From: an uncultured Treponema sp.
GTDB taxonomy: Bacteria; Spirochaetota; Spirochaetia; Treponematales; Treponemataceae
Length of the DNA stretch: 64,000 bases
Assembly: GCA_905372265.1 (NCBI GenBank)
Contig: CAJPOL010000001.1
Span: 9,368 to 73,367, forward strand
Direction: 5' to 3'
Made by a program: the position numbers and the translations under genes. Position 1 is the first letter of the stretch. Every line of letters begins with the position of its first letter. The notes under the pieces were generated by a model. The model saw nothing but the letters and a program-made list of their open reading frames with translations, searched no databases and was not told the origin of the DNA. Shown here piece by piece: positions 53,949 through 63,077 of the stretch.

Positions 53949-55693
53949 GCAAGCGTATCAAGCGCTTGTTCAAAAAGCTGCACTTGTTTTTCCGCCTGCG
54001 TACGGGTAGCGGTCATATTGCTGCCGTTTACCGGCTGCGGATGAATAATGTAGAATTTAATCTTAGGTTCGGTACCGCTCGGACGCACGCTGATAATGGT
54101 TCCATCCTCCAGATAGTATTGCAACACATTGCTGACCGGTAACGCTACCGTTTCTTTTTTCTCAGGAGCGGCAGGGTTATAGGCGCATGAATTCTCTATA
54201 TCGCGGATGGTTACCACTTTTACGCCTGCAATATCTTTAAGCGCGGAGGTACGCAGTTTTTTCATCATATTCTGCATAATGCCGACACCTTCAGCGCCCG
54301 GGAATACCTTATTGATGGTTTTTTCGCAGAAATAACCGTATTGCATGAAAAGTTCATTCAGCCGGTCAAGCAAACTTTTGCCGTGTTTACGCCAGTACAG
54401 CGCCATTTCCGCGCATAGAGCGGATGCTGCAATACCGTCTTTATCACGCAGATCAAGACTGAAATTATATCCGTAGCTCTCTTCAAAGCCGTAAATATAG
54501 CTGTATTCCTGCTTTGAAATTTCATCAGCCTTATTGCATATCCATTTAAAACCGGTTAGACACTCAAATGCCGATACTCCATAGCCTTTTGCGATGCGGT
54601 CGGACAAGTGAGAGGTAACGATTGAACGCACCATCGCCGGTTTTGCAGGCATGAGGCCGAATTCTTTTGCGGTGAGGCAGAGATAATCAATGAAAAGAGC
54701 GCCCATTTGATTTCCGGTGATGAGTTTCATTTTACCGTCGGTATCTTTAACGGCCGAAGCGAAACGGTCGGCATCGGGATCGGTTGCCATTAAAATATCG
54801 GCGCTTTCTTTTTCTGCCAACGCAATCGCCATTTTAAGCGCTGCCGGATCTTCCGGATTCGGGTAACTGACAGTGGGGAAGTTACCATCCGGCTCGCGTT
54901 GCTCCGGAACGGTCAGGATGTTAAAGCCCATATCGCCGAGTACTTTCTCAACATGCAGAGCGCCTGTTCCATGCAGCGGCGTATAAACGATTTTTACCGA
55001 TTTTGACATCTCTTTAATAAGGTCTGCACGGTGTAACTTTGCCTTTACGCTTTTCCAATATTTTTCATCCAATTCTTTATCGATTATGATCAACTTCTTT
55101 GTTTTGAGGCCTTCTTCACGGCTTATCATTTTGACGGTTTTTACCGTATTGACTTTTTCGATAATACCGTTGTCATGAGGAGGGATAACCTGAGCGCCGT
55201 CGTTCCAATATGCTTTATATCCATTATACTGCGGCGGATTATGAGAAGCGGTAACAACCACTCCGGTGTCGCATCCGAGCTCGCGGATTGCATACGAAAG
55301 CTCCGGCGTGGGACGCAGCGCTGAAAAAAGGTATACGGTAAATCCGTTCGCTGCAAAGATGAGGGCGGTCGCTTCTGCAAACACATCCGAATAGCGCCGG
55401 GAATCGTGAGCGATAACTGCTTTGAGCGTACCGTTTTTTGCTTTTTCCGGAAAGGTTTGGATAATATAATCCGCAAGTCCCTGTGTTGCTTTTTTGATAA
55501 CGGCCGGGTTCATTCTATTTGTACCGCCGCCGATAATACCGCGTAATCCGCCGGTACCGAATTCCAACTGCCGGTAAAATCGGTCGAACAGCTCTTTTTC
55601 ATCATTTTTTGCGAGTAACTCTTCGACTTCTTTTACGAATTTCGGATCGGTTTCTTCAGCCATATACTGTTTTGCACAAGCCTTAATATCCAT
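53945..55693 (-). CDS. Phosphoglucomutase/phosphomannomutase
   Basis: 582 residues, matching the long PGM/PMM family common in spirochaetes. The catalytic serine is in TASHNPPQYNGYK, magnesium ligands in DPDADRF, and the sugar and phosphate loops in GFEESYGYN and SVRPSGTEPKIKFY. It interconverts sugar 1- and 6-phosphates for glycolysis and surface glycans. Followed directly by dnaQ. Confidence 0.92.
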   Translation of the reverse strand: MDIKACAKQYMAEETDPKFVKEVEELLAKNDEKELFDRFYRQLEFGTGGLRGIIGGGTNRMNPAVIKKATQGLADYIIQTFPEKAKNGTLKAVIAHDSRRYSDVFAEATALIFAANGFTVYLFSALRPTPELSYAIRELGCDTGVVVTASHNPPQYNGYKAYWNDGAQVIPPHDNGIIEKVNTVKTVKMISREEGLKTKKLIIIDKELDEKYWKSVKAKLHRADLIKEMSKSVKIVYTPLHGTGALHVEKVLGDMGFNILTVPEQREPDGNFPTVSYPNPEDPAALKMAIALAEKESADILMATDPDADRFASAVKDTDGKMKLITGNQMGALFIDYLCLTAKEFGLMPAKPAMVRSIVTSHLSDRIAKGYGVSAFECLTGFKWICNKADEISKQEYSYIYGFEESYGYNFSLDLRDKDGIAASALCAEMALYWRKHGKSLLDRLNELFMQYGYFCEKTINKVFPGAEGVGIMQNMMKKLRTSALKDIAGVKVVTIRDIENSCAYNPAAPEKKETVALPVSNVLQYYLEDGTIISVRPSGTEPKIKFYIIHPQPVNGSNMTATRTQAEKQVQLFEQALDTLA

Positions 55694-55839
55694 CTTGATA
55701 CTCCTTCATTATAGTACGCACGATTGCCTAATGCTAGCGTAATCAGTGTAGCCCATTTTTACCGCTTACGCAAGGGAATGCTAAATCTCTGACGCATGTT
55801 TTACTTGACTGATTTTTTTTTTTATGCTAGCGTTTTTCC

Positions 55840-57762
55840 ATGAATGATATGACAATGCCGCAATTGTTGCAGGAAATTGCAAATAAATATCCCGACGTTG
55901 CCGCTCAATATTCAAAAAACATACAAGGTGAATTTGATACCCTCTCTTATACTCAAGTATTTGAATGTGTGCTCAATTTTTCAGGAGGCCTCCTTTCAAT
56001 CGGAATAAAACGGGGAGATAAGGTCGGCCTTATTTCTGATAACCGTAAAGAGTGGTATCACGCAAGTATGGGGATTATGGCAGCAGGAGCGTGCGATGTA
56101 CCGCGCGGATGCGATGCAACTGAACAGGATCTAAAAAGAATACTTTCTTTTAGTGAATGCGCTGTTGTAGTACTGGAGAATCAGGCGCAGCTGGTAAAAA
56201 TCCTTAAAAATCAAACGGACTTTCCGCTTCTTAAAACGATTATCTCATTTGACAAAATCGATCTTACCGATGATGAAGTCCGGCAACACGGCGATATTTC
56301 CCTGCTTACGCTCTATAGCTATGATGATATTATCCGAAAAGGCTCGGCATACCGAACCGAACATGCAGGCGCGGTAGAGCGGGAGCTTGATCAGGGAAAA
56401 AGCAGCGAACTTGCAACTATTATTTTTACATCGGGCACAACAGGAGAACCGAAAGGAGTCATGCTGACACATGCGAATTTCATTGCTCAGCTTGATGATT
56501 TATTGACCCGTGTCATCATGTACCCGGGGGAAAAAGCGGTCGTTGTGCTGCCGGTATGGCATAGTTTTGAAAGATTATGCGAATACGTCATTTTAGCGTC
56601 GGGCGGCGGGATGGTATACTCCAAACCAGTCGGAAGCATTTTGCTGGCAGACATAGCAAAAACAAATCCGGCGCTTTTTCCGTCCGTGCCTCGTATTTGG
56701 GAATCGGTGTACAATGGTATCTTCAAAACAATGCGGCAGACAGGCGGTATAAAGCTGCACTTATTCAAATTTTTTGTTGCAATCGGATTATTCCACGCGC
56801 ATCACGCACGCAATGTAAAAGGGCAAAATCCTCATTTCGTTTCTTACACAAAAATTACCCGTCCTCTCATGTCCTTTATTCCGTATCTGCTTTCCGCACC
56901 GCTTCATGCGCTCGGGAGCGCACTGGTATTTAGAAAAATACGTGCCAAACTCGGAAAGAGCTTCAGACAAGGTATCTCAGGCGGGGGAGCGCTGCCTCCG
57001 AATATCGACGCATTTTTTTGGGCTATCGGTATAAACGTTATGGAAGGCTACGGCTTAACCGAAACGGCGCCTGTTGTTTCGGTGCGTCCGTATTATCAGC
57101 CTGTGTTCGGAACAATCGGAAAGCCGCTGTCATGCGTTGAAGTGCGTATTGTTGATGCCAAAGGAAACGATGTACCGGCCGGAACGCTTGGAACAGTGCT
57201 GATTAAAGGCACCAGCGTGATGAAAGGTTATTATAAACGGCAGGATCTCACTGATGCGGTTATCGACCGGAACGGATGGTTTGACAGCGGAGACCTCGGC
57301 TTTAAAACGGCTTGCGGTGAACTTATTTTACGCGGACGAAAGAAAGATACCATCGTTCTACGGGGCGGGGAAAATATTGAACCGGTGCCCCTTGAAATGA
57401 AAATGCAGGAATCGCCGTTTATCAGCCAAGCAGTTGTTGTCGGACAGGATCAGCGGTTTCTTGCCGCCCTGATTGTTGTGGAAGAAACAGAGCTAACCGC
57501 TTATGCAACGCATGCAGGCATCGCTTATAGCTCCCTTGAGCAGCTGATTGCTCATCCGGACATTCAAAAGCTGTATGAACAGCAGATCGCTTCGCGTATC
57601 AATAGCGAGCACGGGTTTAAACTTTTTGAACGGATCAATCGGTTTACCCTCCTTGCAAAGCCGTTTCAGCCCGGCGTTGAGCTTTCGGCAAAGCAGGATA
57701 TAATGCGGCATAAAATCGCTGCATTATATAGCGATCACATTAATGCGATGTTTACAAAATAG
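55840..57762 (+). CDS. Long-chain acyl-CoA synthetase (AMP-binding)
   Basis: 640 residues. The AMP-binding P-loop is [16 protein letters not shown]; the second motif is [12 protein letters not shown]; the acyl-activating end has [10 protein letters not shown] and [17 protein letters not shown]. It activates fatty acids for phospholipid synthesis, which fits a spirochaete that takes lipids from its host. No Shine-Dalgarno; TTGACT lies 29 bases before the ATG, though the -10 match is poor. Confidence 0.92.
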   Translation: MNDMTMPQLLQEIANKYPDVAAQYSKNIQGEFDTLSYTQVFECVLNFSGGLLSIGIKRGDKVGLISDNRKEWYHASMGIMAAGACDVPRGCDATEQDLKRILSFSECAVVVLENQAQLVKILKNQTDFPLLKTIISFDKIDLTDDEVRQHGDISLLTLYSYDDIIRKGSAYRTEHAGAVERELDQGKSSELATIIFTSGTTGEPKGVMLTHANFIAQLDDLLTRVIMYPGEKAVVVLPVWHSFERLCEYVILASGGGMVYSKPVGSILLADIAKTNPALFPSVPRIWESVYNGIFKTMRQTGGIKLHLFKFFVAIGLFHAHHARNVKGQNPHFVSYTKITRPLMSFIPYLLSAPLHALGSALVFRKIRAKLGKSFRQGISGGGALPPNIDAFFWAIGINVMEGYGLTETAPVVSVRPYYQPVFGTIGKPLSCVEVRIVDAKGNDVPAGTLGTVLIKGTSVMKGYYKRQDLTDAVIDRNGWFDSGDLGFKTACGELILRGRKKDTIVLRGGENIEPVPLEMKMQESPFISQAVVVGQDQRFLAALIVVEETELTAYATHAGIAYSSLEQLIAHPDIQKLYEQQIASRINSEHGFKLFERINRFTLLAKPFQPGVELSAKQDIMRHKIAALYSDHINAMFTK

Positions 57763-57779
57763 ATAGACCGTCCGCCGTC

Positions 57780-58829
57780 ATGGAGCAAGAAAACGAATTG
57801 GACGAGTTCAGCATCGTGCGGGGCGAGAGGCGCATGGGGGATGAAAAAGACCGTGCACTCCGCCCTCAATGCTTAGCTGACTTTCAGGGACAAAAAGACA
57901 TTAAAGAAAATCTCGGCATTTTTATTCAGGCTGCGCGGGAGCGGGGAGAAAGTTTAGATCATCTCTTTTTAATCGGCCCGCCCGGATTGGGCAAAACGAC
58001 GCTTGCACAAATTACCGCACAAGAACTCGGCGTGGAATGTAAGCTGACCGGAGCGCCTGCCCTTGATAAACCGAAAGACCTTGTGGGGATTCTTACAACA
58101 CTGTCCGAACGCAGCGTGTTTTTTATTGATGAAATTCACCGGCTGAAACCGGCCATTGAAGAGATGCTGTACATCGCGATGGAAGATTATGAGCTTGATT
58201 GGATTATCGGACAGGGGCCGGGCGCCCGTACTGTCCGTATTCCGATACCGCCTTTCACGCTTGTCGGAGCGACTACCCGTGCAGGCATGGTATCAAGCCC
58301 GCTCATCAGCCGCTTCGGTATTGTACAGCGCTTTGAATTTTATACGGACGAGGAACTTGCTTCCATTATTATGCGTTCGGCGGACATTCTTTCAATCAGC
58401 ATAGAAAAAAAAGCCGCTTTTTCGCTTGCCCGCTGTTCCCGCGGTACGCCGCGCGTTGCGAACCGGTTGCTGCGCCGTATGCGCGACTTTGCCCATATTG
58501 CAGGCAGCGATACTATTCTTGATGAAACGGTGAGAGAAGGGCTCAAACGGCTCCACATCGATTCGCTCGGTTTGGAAAATTATGACCGCCAGATTTTGCA
58601 GTCAATTATCAAAAATTACGGCGGCGGCCCTGTAGGAGCGGAAACATTAGCGATTTCCATCGGCGAATCGCAGGACACGCTTGAAGATTATTATGAACCG
58701 TACCTTATCCAAACCGGCCTGCTGCAGCGTACCCCGCGCGGACGTATGGTAACTGAAAAGGCCTATAGTCATCTCGGTATTGCGCCCCCTGCAGCAGCGC
58801 CTCAAACGGGAAGCCTTTTTTCCGTATAA
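57780..58829 (+). CDS. ruvB: Holliday junction DNA helicase RuvB
   Basis: 349 residues. Walker [10 protein letters not shown] at residues 66-74, Walker B FIDEIHRL, sensor 1 GATTRAG and arginine finger context SRFGIVQRF are intact, with the C-terminal winged helix ([15 protein letters not shown]). It drives branch migration with RuvA. Seventeen bases after the acyl-CoA synthetase, without a clear ribosome site. Confidence 0.96.
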   Translation: MEQENELDEFSIVRGERRMGDEKDRALRPQCLADFQGQKDIKENLGIFIQAARERGESLDHLFLIGPPGLGKTTLAQITAQELGVECKLTGAPALDKPKDLVGILTTLSERSVFFIDEIHRLKPAIEEMLYIAMEDYELDWIIGQGPGARTVRIPIPPFTLVGATTRAGMVSSPLISRFGIVQRFEFYTDEELASIIMRSADILSISIEKKAAFSLARCSRGTPRVANRLLRRMRDFAHIAGSDTILDETVREGLKRLHIDSLGLENYDRQILQSIIKNYGGGPVGAETLAISIGESQDTLEDYYEPYLIQTGLLQRTPRGRMVTEKAYSHLGIAPPAAAPQTGSLFSV

Positions 58830-58842
58830 GGAGGAGAAAAGC

Positions 58843-59280
58843 ATGGGAATAGAAACAGTGTATCAGCAGATGCTGATAGATCATTCGCGCAGAACGGAAC
58901 ATAAGCATCAGCTTGAAGGAGCAACCGGCATTGAACGCGGCCATAATCCGAACTGCGGCGATGATTTAACACTGCTGATTAAAGAAGAGGACGGCATTAT
59001 TGCCGATGTTTCTTTCTTAGGCGCCGGATGCGCTGTTTCAACCGCCTCGACAAATATGCTGATCGACTTAATCAAAGGTAAGACTGTTGATGAAGCGCGG
59101 CGGTATCTGGACATATTTTTCGATATGATGGCGGGAAAGCCGCAGAGCACTGAGGATGCGGATGCGCTCGGCGATGCGCAGATACTCGGTTATTTTGCCG
59201 AAATGCCTGCCCGTATCAAATGCGCTACCTTGAGCTGGCATAGTGCACAAGTCCTGTTGCACAGGGATTCCGCATTATAG
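58843..59280 (+). CDS. sufU: SufU-type iron-sulfur cluster scaffold
   Basis: 145 residues from ATG 58843, six bases after aaggaggag. The ligands Cys38, Asp40, Cys63 and Cys127 (NPNCGDD, GAGCAVS, RIKCATLSWH) are conserved as in Gram-positive SufU, including the short insert between the second and third cysteine. It helps cysteine desulfurase build Fe-S clusters, needed by the radical SAM enzymes here. No other suf gene is adjacent. Confidence 0.9.
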   Translation: MGIETVYQQMLIDHSRRTEHKHQLEGATGIERGHNPNCGDDLTLLIKEEDGIIADVSFLGAGCAVSTASTNMLIDLIKGKTVDEARRYLDIFFDMMAGKPQSTEDADALGDAQILGYFAEMPARIKCATLSWHSAQVLLHRDSAL

Positions 59281-59366
59281 CCGGCTAAAAATACTGTACG
59301 CGGTAATATCCTCTTCATAATTATACTCCGCCCTCAGTCTTGCGTTTTTCTCCTGTACTCCACACA

Positions 59367-59395
59367 TTGCATTTTAACTCCTAATACCATATACT
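59367..59395 (+). promoter_or_regulatory. Promoter of the Rpn-type gene, near-leaderless
   Basis: TTGCAT (59367-59372), 17 bases, TATACT (59390-59395), then 10 bases to ATG 59406. Confidence 0.55.
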
Positions 59396-59405
59396 TTCTA
59401 CAGGT

Positions 59406-60356
59406 ATGGAAATGGAAGACGAATTACAAATAACCCTTACCAACGATTACGCTTTCAAACGCTTGTTAGGCTCGGAAGAAAACAAACCGCTCTTGCAGAA
59501 CTTTCTGGAGTGCATTCTTGACCTTGCTCCTCAACAGGTTCTCGGTCTTGAGTTCATGGATAAAGAGTTGACGAAAGAGGAGTTCAGTGATAAAACGGGC
59601 ATTCTTGACGTAAAACTCAAACTAACCAACGGTACGGTTATAGATATTGAAATCCAAGCGTCATGGAATGCATCATTTGTAAAACGGACGCTATTCTACT
59701 GGGCAAAAATGTACACAGCAGATTTTAAGAGCGGAGAATCATATAGCAGCTTACACAAATGCATTACCATTAATATTATTGCAGACGGTTTCAGGCTCAA
59801 TGATGCTATTCACTCAGAGTACCTGTTACAAGAAAAGACAGCGCATACCGTACTGACGGATGTGCTTGAGGTACATTTTTTGGACTTGCAAGCAGCAAAA
59901 ACAGCAAAAGAAAAAGGGAAAGCAACTGGTAAACAAGGTCAGCTTATTAACTGGCTGCGATTTATAGGAGCAACTGATAGAAAGGAGAGAGCGATGATAG
60001 CAACGATGTCACCGGTATTACAAATGCTGAATGAAAAAATAGACGTATTAACTTTATCACCGACAGAACGGAAACTGTATGAGTCAAGAATGAAGCTGAA
60101 AAGCGATATAACGACCATCTCGGAGACACAATTCAGTGCGGGGGTCGAACGGGGTAAATCGCTGGGTCTTGCTGAAGGCAAATCGCTGGGTCTTGCTGAA
60201 GGCAAATCGCTGGGTCTTGCTGAAGGCGAAGTAAGAGGTTCTCGGCAAAAAGCTCTTGAAACAGCGCGTAACTTACTTGTGATAGGTTTATCTATTGAAA
60301 GTATCGCAAAAGCAACCGGCTTGACCGTACAGGAAGTAGAAACACTTAATTCATAA
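59406..60356 (+). CDS. Rpn/PD-(D/E)XK nuclease-family protein
   Basis: 316 residues. NDYAFKRLLGSEENK at the start and VIDIEIQASWN (the D-x-E-x-Q nuclease core) mark the Rpn (recombination-promoting nuclease, formerly transposase_31) family. The C-terminal part has an octapeptide GKSLGLAE repeated three times, encoded by three exact 24-base units (60156-60227). A final helix-turn-helix-like stretch follows (IESIAKATGLTVQEVE). Rpn proteins cleave DNA and, in E. coli, repeat-length changes alter their activity and antiphage effect. Stand-alone gene. Confidence 0.87.
   Translation: MEMEDELQITLTNDYAFKRLLGSEENKPLLQNFLECILDLAPQQVLGLEFMDKELTKEEFSDKTGILDVKLKLTNGTVIDIEIQASWNASFVKRTLFYWAKMYTADFKSGESYSSLHKCITINIIADGFRLNDAIHSEYLLQEKTAHTVLTDVLEVHFLDLQAAKTAKEKGKATGKQGQLINWLRFIGATDRKERAMIATMSPVLQMLNEKIDVLTLSPTERKLYESRMKLKSDITTISETQFSAGVERGKSLGLAEGKSLGLAEGKSLGLAEGEVRGSRQKALETARNLLVIGLSIESIAKATGLTVQEVETLNS
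60156..60227 (+). repeat. Three exact 24-base in-frame repeats in the Rpn gene
   Basis: Units at 60156-60179, 60180-60203 and 60204-60227, identical in sequence, each adding eight residues. Unit gain or loss keeps the frame. Confidence 0.95.
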
Positions 60357-60415
60357 TGATAAAAAATTTCTAGCTTTTTATAATGCGGAATCCCTGTCCT
60401 GTTGCAAAATCGCTC

Positions 60416-60445
60416 TTGACTTCACCGGCTAATCATTGTTATTCT
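60416..60445 (+). promoter_or_regulatory. Promoter of the bactofilin gene
   Basis: TTGACT (60416-60421), 18 bases, TATTCT (60440-60445), then 8 bases to ATG 60454; no Shine-Dalgarno. Confidence 0.5.
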
Positions 60446-60453
60446 ATTTTGAT

Positions 60454-60813
60454 ATGGCTGAGACGGATAAAGTTGAACTAATAGATTTAGATGAAGAAGA
60501 TTACGATACGGTGCTTGCTCCGGATATTGTCTTCAGCGGAACGATTCATTTTCAAAAACCGTTTATGATTAAAGGAGCGGTTGATGGAAGTATTCAATCT
60601 GTAAGCGATCTTATGATTGGTGAATATGCGCAGGTAAAAGCAACAATCGAAGCGGATCGGGTGATTATCAAAGGAGAAGTTATCGGAAATGTAACAGCGG
60701 CAAGTTCCGTTCATGTATTCCCGTCCGGTAAATTAACCGGCAATATAACGGCTCCCGAAGTAGTCCTTGAAAGCGGTTGTTTTTTCAGCGGTGTGTGTAC
60801 AATGGTCCGGTAG
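60454..60813 (+). CDS. Bactofilin
   Basis: 119 residues from ATG 60454; a TTG at 60436 is open but lies in the promoter. Hydrophobic residues repeat every six in a beta-helix pattern: VFSGTIHFQKPFMIKGAVDG, VKATIEADRVIIKGEVIGNV, VHVFPSGKLTGNITAPEVVL. Bactofilins polymerise into cytoskeletal filaments without nucleotide and help shape curved or helical cells. Followed by a TPR gene after 3 bases. Confidence 0.9.
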   Translation: MAETDKVELIDLDEEDYDTVLAPDIVFSGTIHFQKPFMIKGAVDGSIQSVSDLMIGEYAQVKATIEADRVIIKGEVIGNVTAASSVHVFPSGKLTGNITAPEVVLESGCFFSGVCTMVR

Positions 60814-60816
60814 CGG

Positions 60817-61455
60817 ATGCATCTCTTTAAGATGATCAAATTTAAGCGGATTTCTCTTTTTATGTGCAGTTTTTTACTGTTATATGCTCTTTTTGCAGAA
60901 GAGCATGAAGATGCGCTTTTAGTCTATCGGGAAAAAAATTATAAAAAGGCCGCAGCGCTCTGTATGGAAGAGATTAAGCGGACTCCGCAGCGCTTGGATA
61001 GTTATGTGGTACTGTCATGGGCGTTGTTGGCTGACGGGCAATATCAGCAAGCAGCAGAGTGGATCGCAAAGGGACGCCTTGTTTCCCGTTATGACCCCCG
61101 CCTCATTGAAAGTCATGCACAGGCACTCTACCATCTCGGACAAAATGAAGAAAGTCTGCACCTTTTTGAAGACTATATCGCGTATGCGCCGAATGGAGCA
61201 AAACTGGGAGAAGTATATTATTGCATCGGCGAAATATATGTGCGGATGGCAAAATACCGGCATGCCGATATTGCGTTTTCAACGGCAGTGCAGCTTGAGC
61301 GGCTCAATAGTATCTGGTGGACACGTCTTGCCTATTCGCGGGAACAAGCGCAGGAATACCGTTCGGCATTGGAAGCATATGCAACAGCTCTGAAACTCAA
61401 TAAAAATCTTACCGACGCTCAAACAGGCTATGAACGTGTCCGGCGCCGCTTTTAG
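60817..61455 (+). CDS. TPR-repeat protein with signal sequence
   Basis: 212 residues. A hydrophobic N-terminal stretch (about 9-26, ISLFMCSFLLLYALFA) is followed by about five tetratricopeptide repeats (KNYKKAAALCMEEIKRTPQ is the first). Probably a periplasmic adaptor. Three bases after the bactofilin gene, so co-expressed with it. Confidence 0.82.
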   Translation: MHLFKMIKFKRISLFMCSFLLLYALFAEEHEDALLVYREKNYKKAAALCMEEIKRTPQRLDSYVVLSWALLADGQYQQAAEWIAKGRLVSRYDPRLIESHAQALYHLGQNEESLHLFEDYIAYAPNGAKLGEVYYCIGEIYVRMAKYRHADIAFSTAVQLERLNSIWWTRLAYSREQAQEYRSALEAYATALKLNKNLTDAQTGYERVRRRF

Positions 61456-61470
61456 GATTCCGCTGCGGGC

Positions 61471-63003
61471 ATGAATATTCAAAGATGCATAGTACGAGTG
61501 GAAAGCCTTGGGTGCAGGATCAATCAAGCTGAAATTGAAGCATTCGCGGGACTTTGCATTGATGCGGGCTTTTCACTATATACTGCCGGCGCTGATCGGT
61601 CGTGCAGTAATATGCTGCTTAAACAAACTGCGGCAGACGCGGATCCGCATGGCTTTTGTACAGCCGCAGCTCCGTCTTCCGGCTCAATAGGAGACGGCAC
61701 CGTGCTGTGCCTTGTTAACACGTGTACGGTTACCGGTAAGGCGGAACAAAAGGCGCGCCGTCTGCTGAGACTGCTAGCAAAAGAGCATCCCCATGCAGTA
61801 ATTCTGGTAACAGGCTGCTATGCGCAGCTCAATGCAGCGGATATTGAAGCGCTGCATCCCCATATCATTTCTTTTCCGGGACAGCAAAAGGATTTACTAA
61901 CGTCCGTACCGGCCTTTTTAGCCGGCCTTTTAGAAAAGAGCGCTTATTTTGATACGCTGCTTTTTTTAACCGGCTTACGCGAGTACTTGACTGATTGTCT
62001 TAAACAACATGCGGAGCCGGACGATACGGCGCGGGCAGCGGCAAGACAAACAGTATCAGAAGCGGACAAAACAACGCTTTTTGGATTGAGCGCCTCTCGA
62101 TTCCTGTTTCACTCCCGTGCGTTGCTGAAAATTCAAGACGGCTGTAACGAAGCGTGCGCATATTGCAGGATTAGGTTAGCCCGCGGAAAATCAGTATCGT
62201 TGCCTGCCTCCGAAGTGATTGAGCGGATTAAGCGGATTGAGGCAACCGGTGCTGCAGAGCTCACTTTGTCGGGTGTTAACCTTTCGCAGTATCGAAGCAG
62301 CGCGGGAGACTTTGCAGGCCTCCTTGAACTGATTTTACAGCATACACATATCCGGCTCCGCATTTCCAGTCTCTACCCCGATAGAATTGATGCGGCGCTG
62401 ATCCCGCTGCTTGCGCATCCGCGTATTTGTCCGCACTTTCATCTTTCCGTACAGTCAGGAAGCAACCGTATTCTCAAGGCGATGCATCGGAGTTATCTGC
62501 GGGAAACGGTCTATCATGCCACCGCCGAATTACGCAGGGTAAAGGAAAATCCTTTTATCGGCGCCGATATTATTACCGGTTTTCCGGGCGAAACCGAACA
62601 GGACTTTGAAGAAACCTATCAGATGTGCCGGGATGTGCTTTTTGCAGGCATTCATACCTTTCCCTTTTCTGCGCGGCCGGGAACCGAAGCATGGAAGATG
62701 CAGCCTAAGGTTCCCGAACGAATTGCAGGGGCACGCACAAAAAAGCTGAATGCATTAGCGGCTCTCCAGAGCGCCGCCTATCGGGCGTCATGGAATGGAA
62801 AAGAGCTGTACGGCGTAATAGAGGCGCCGCGGCCGGAAGCATGTACGGTTATTACGGAAAACTATTTATCCTTTCCGCTGACCGGTACGGAAACGGCGCC
62901 TCTTCCGCATTTACAGGGGGGGGAATACGTGCTGGTACGGATATGCGGCGATCATGCCGAACTCTGCCGTTTTGTACCGGCAGGCGCGGACAGAATACGT
63001 TGA
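61471..63003 (+). CDS. mtaB: tRNA t6A37 methylthiotransferase MtaB
   Basis: 510 residues. The N-terminal UPF0004 cysteines are in SLGCRINQAE, NTCTVTGKAEQKARR and TGCYAQLNA; the radical SAM motif is Cys225-x3-Cys229-x2-Cys232 (CNEACAYC). A C-terminal TRAM-like end is short. NTCTVTGKA is the MtaB variant of the motif. It makes ms2t6A at position 37 of ANN-decoding tRNAs. Inserts of about 25 residues near 45 and 60 near 155 enlarge it compared with the usual 430-450. Confidence 0.92.
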   Translation: MNIQRCIVRVESLGCRINQAEIEAFAGLCIDAGFSLYTAGADRSCSNMLLKQTAADADPHGFCTAAAPSSGSIGDGTVLCLVNTCTVTGKAEQKARRLLRLLAKEHPHAVILVTGCYAQLNAADIEALHPHIISFPGQQKDLLTSVPAFLAGLLEKSAYFDTLLFLTGLREYLTDCLKQHAEPDDTARAAARQTVSEADKTTLFGLSASRFLFHSRALLKIQDGCNEACAYCRIRLARGKSVSLPASEVIERIKRIEATGAAELTLSGVNLSQYRSSAGDFAGLLELILQHTHIRLRISSLYPDRIDAALIPLLAHPRICPHFHLSVQSGSNRILKAMHRSYLRETVYHATAELRRVKENPFIGADIITGFPGETEQDFEETYQMCRDVLFAGIHTFPFSARPGTEAWKMQPKVPERIAGARTKKLNALAALQSAAYRASWNGKELYGVIEAPRPEACTVITENYLSFPLTGTETAPLPHLQGGEYVLVRICGDHAELCRFVPAGADRIR

Positions 63004-63027
63004 GCATTTATTTTTGGGGGAGATTGG

Positions 63028-63055
63028 GCAGCCGATAACGGCTGTTATCGGCTGC
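63028..63055. terminator. Bidirectional hairpin between mtaB and the chemotaxis gene
   Basis: gcagccgataac, loop ggct, gttatcggctgc: twelve perfect pairs between convergent genes. No T-tract on either strand, so termination strength is uncertain. Confidence 0.6.
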
Positions 63056-63077
63056 GGCGGCATACAATAATGAGTTT

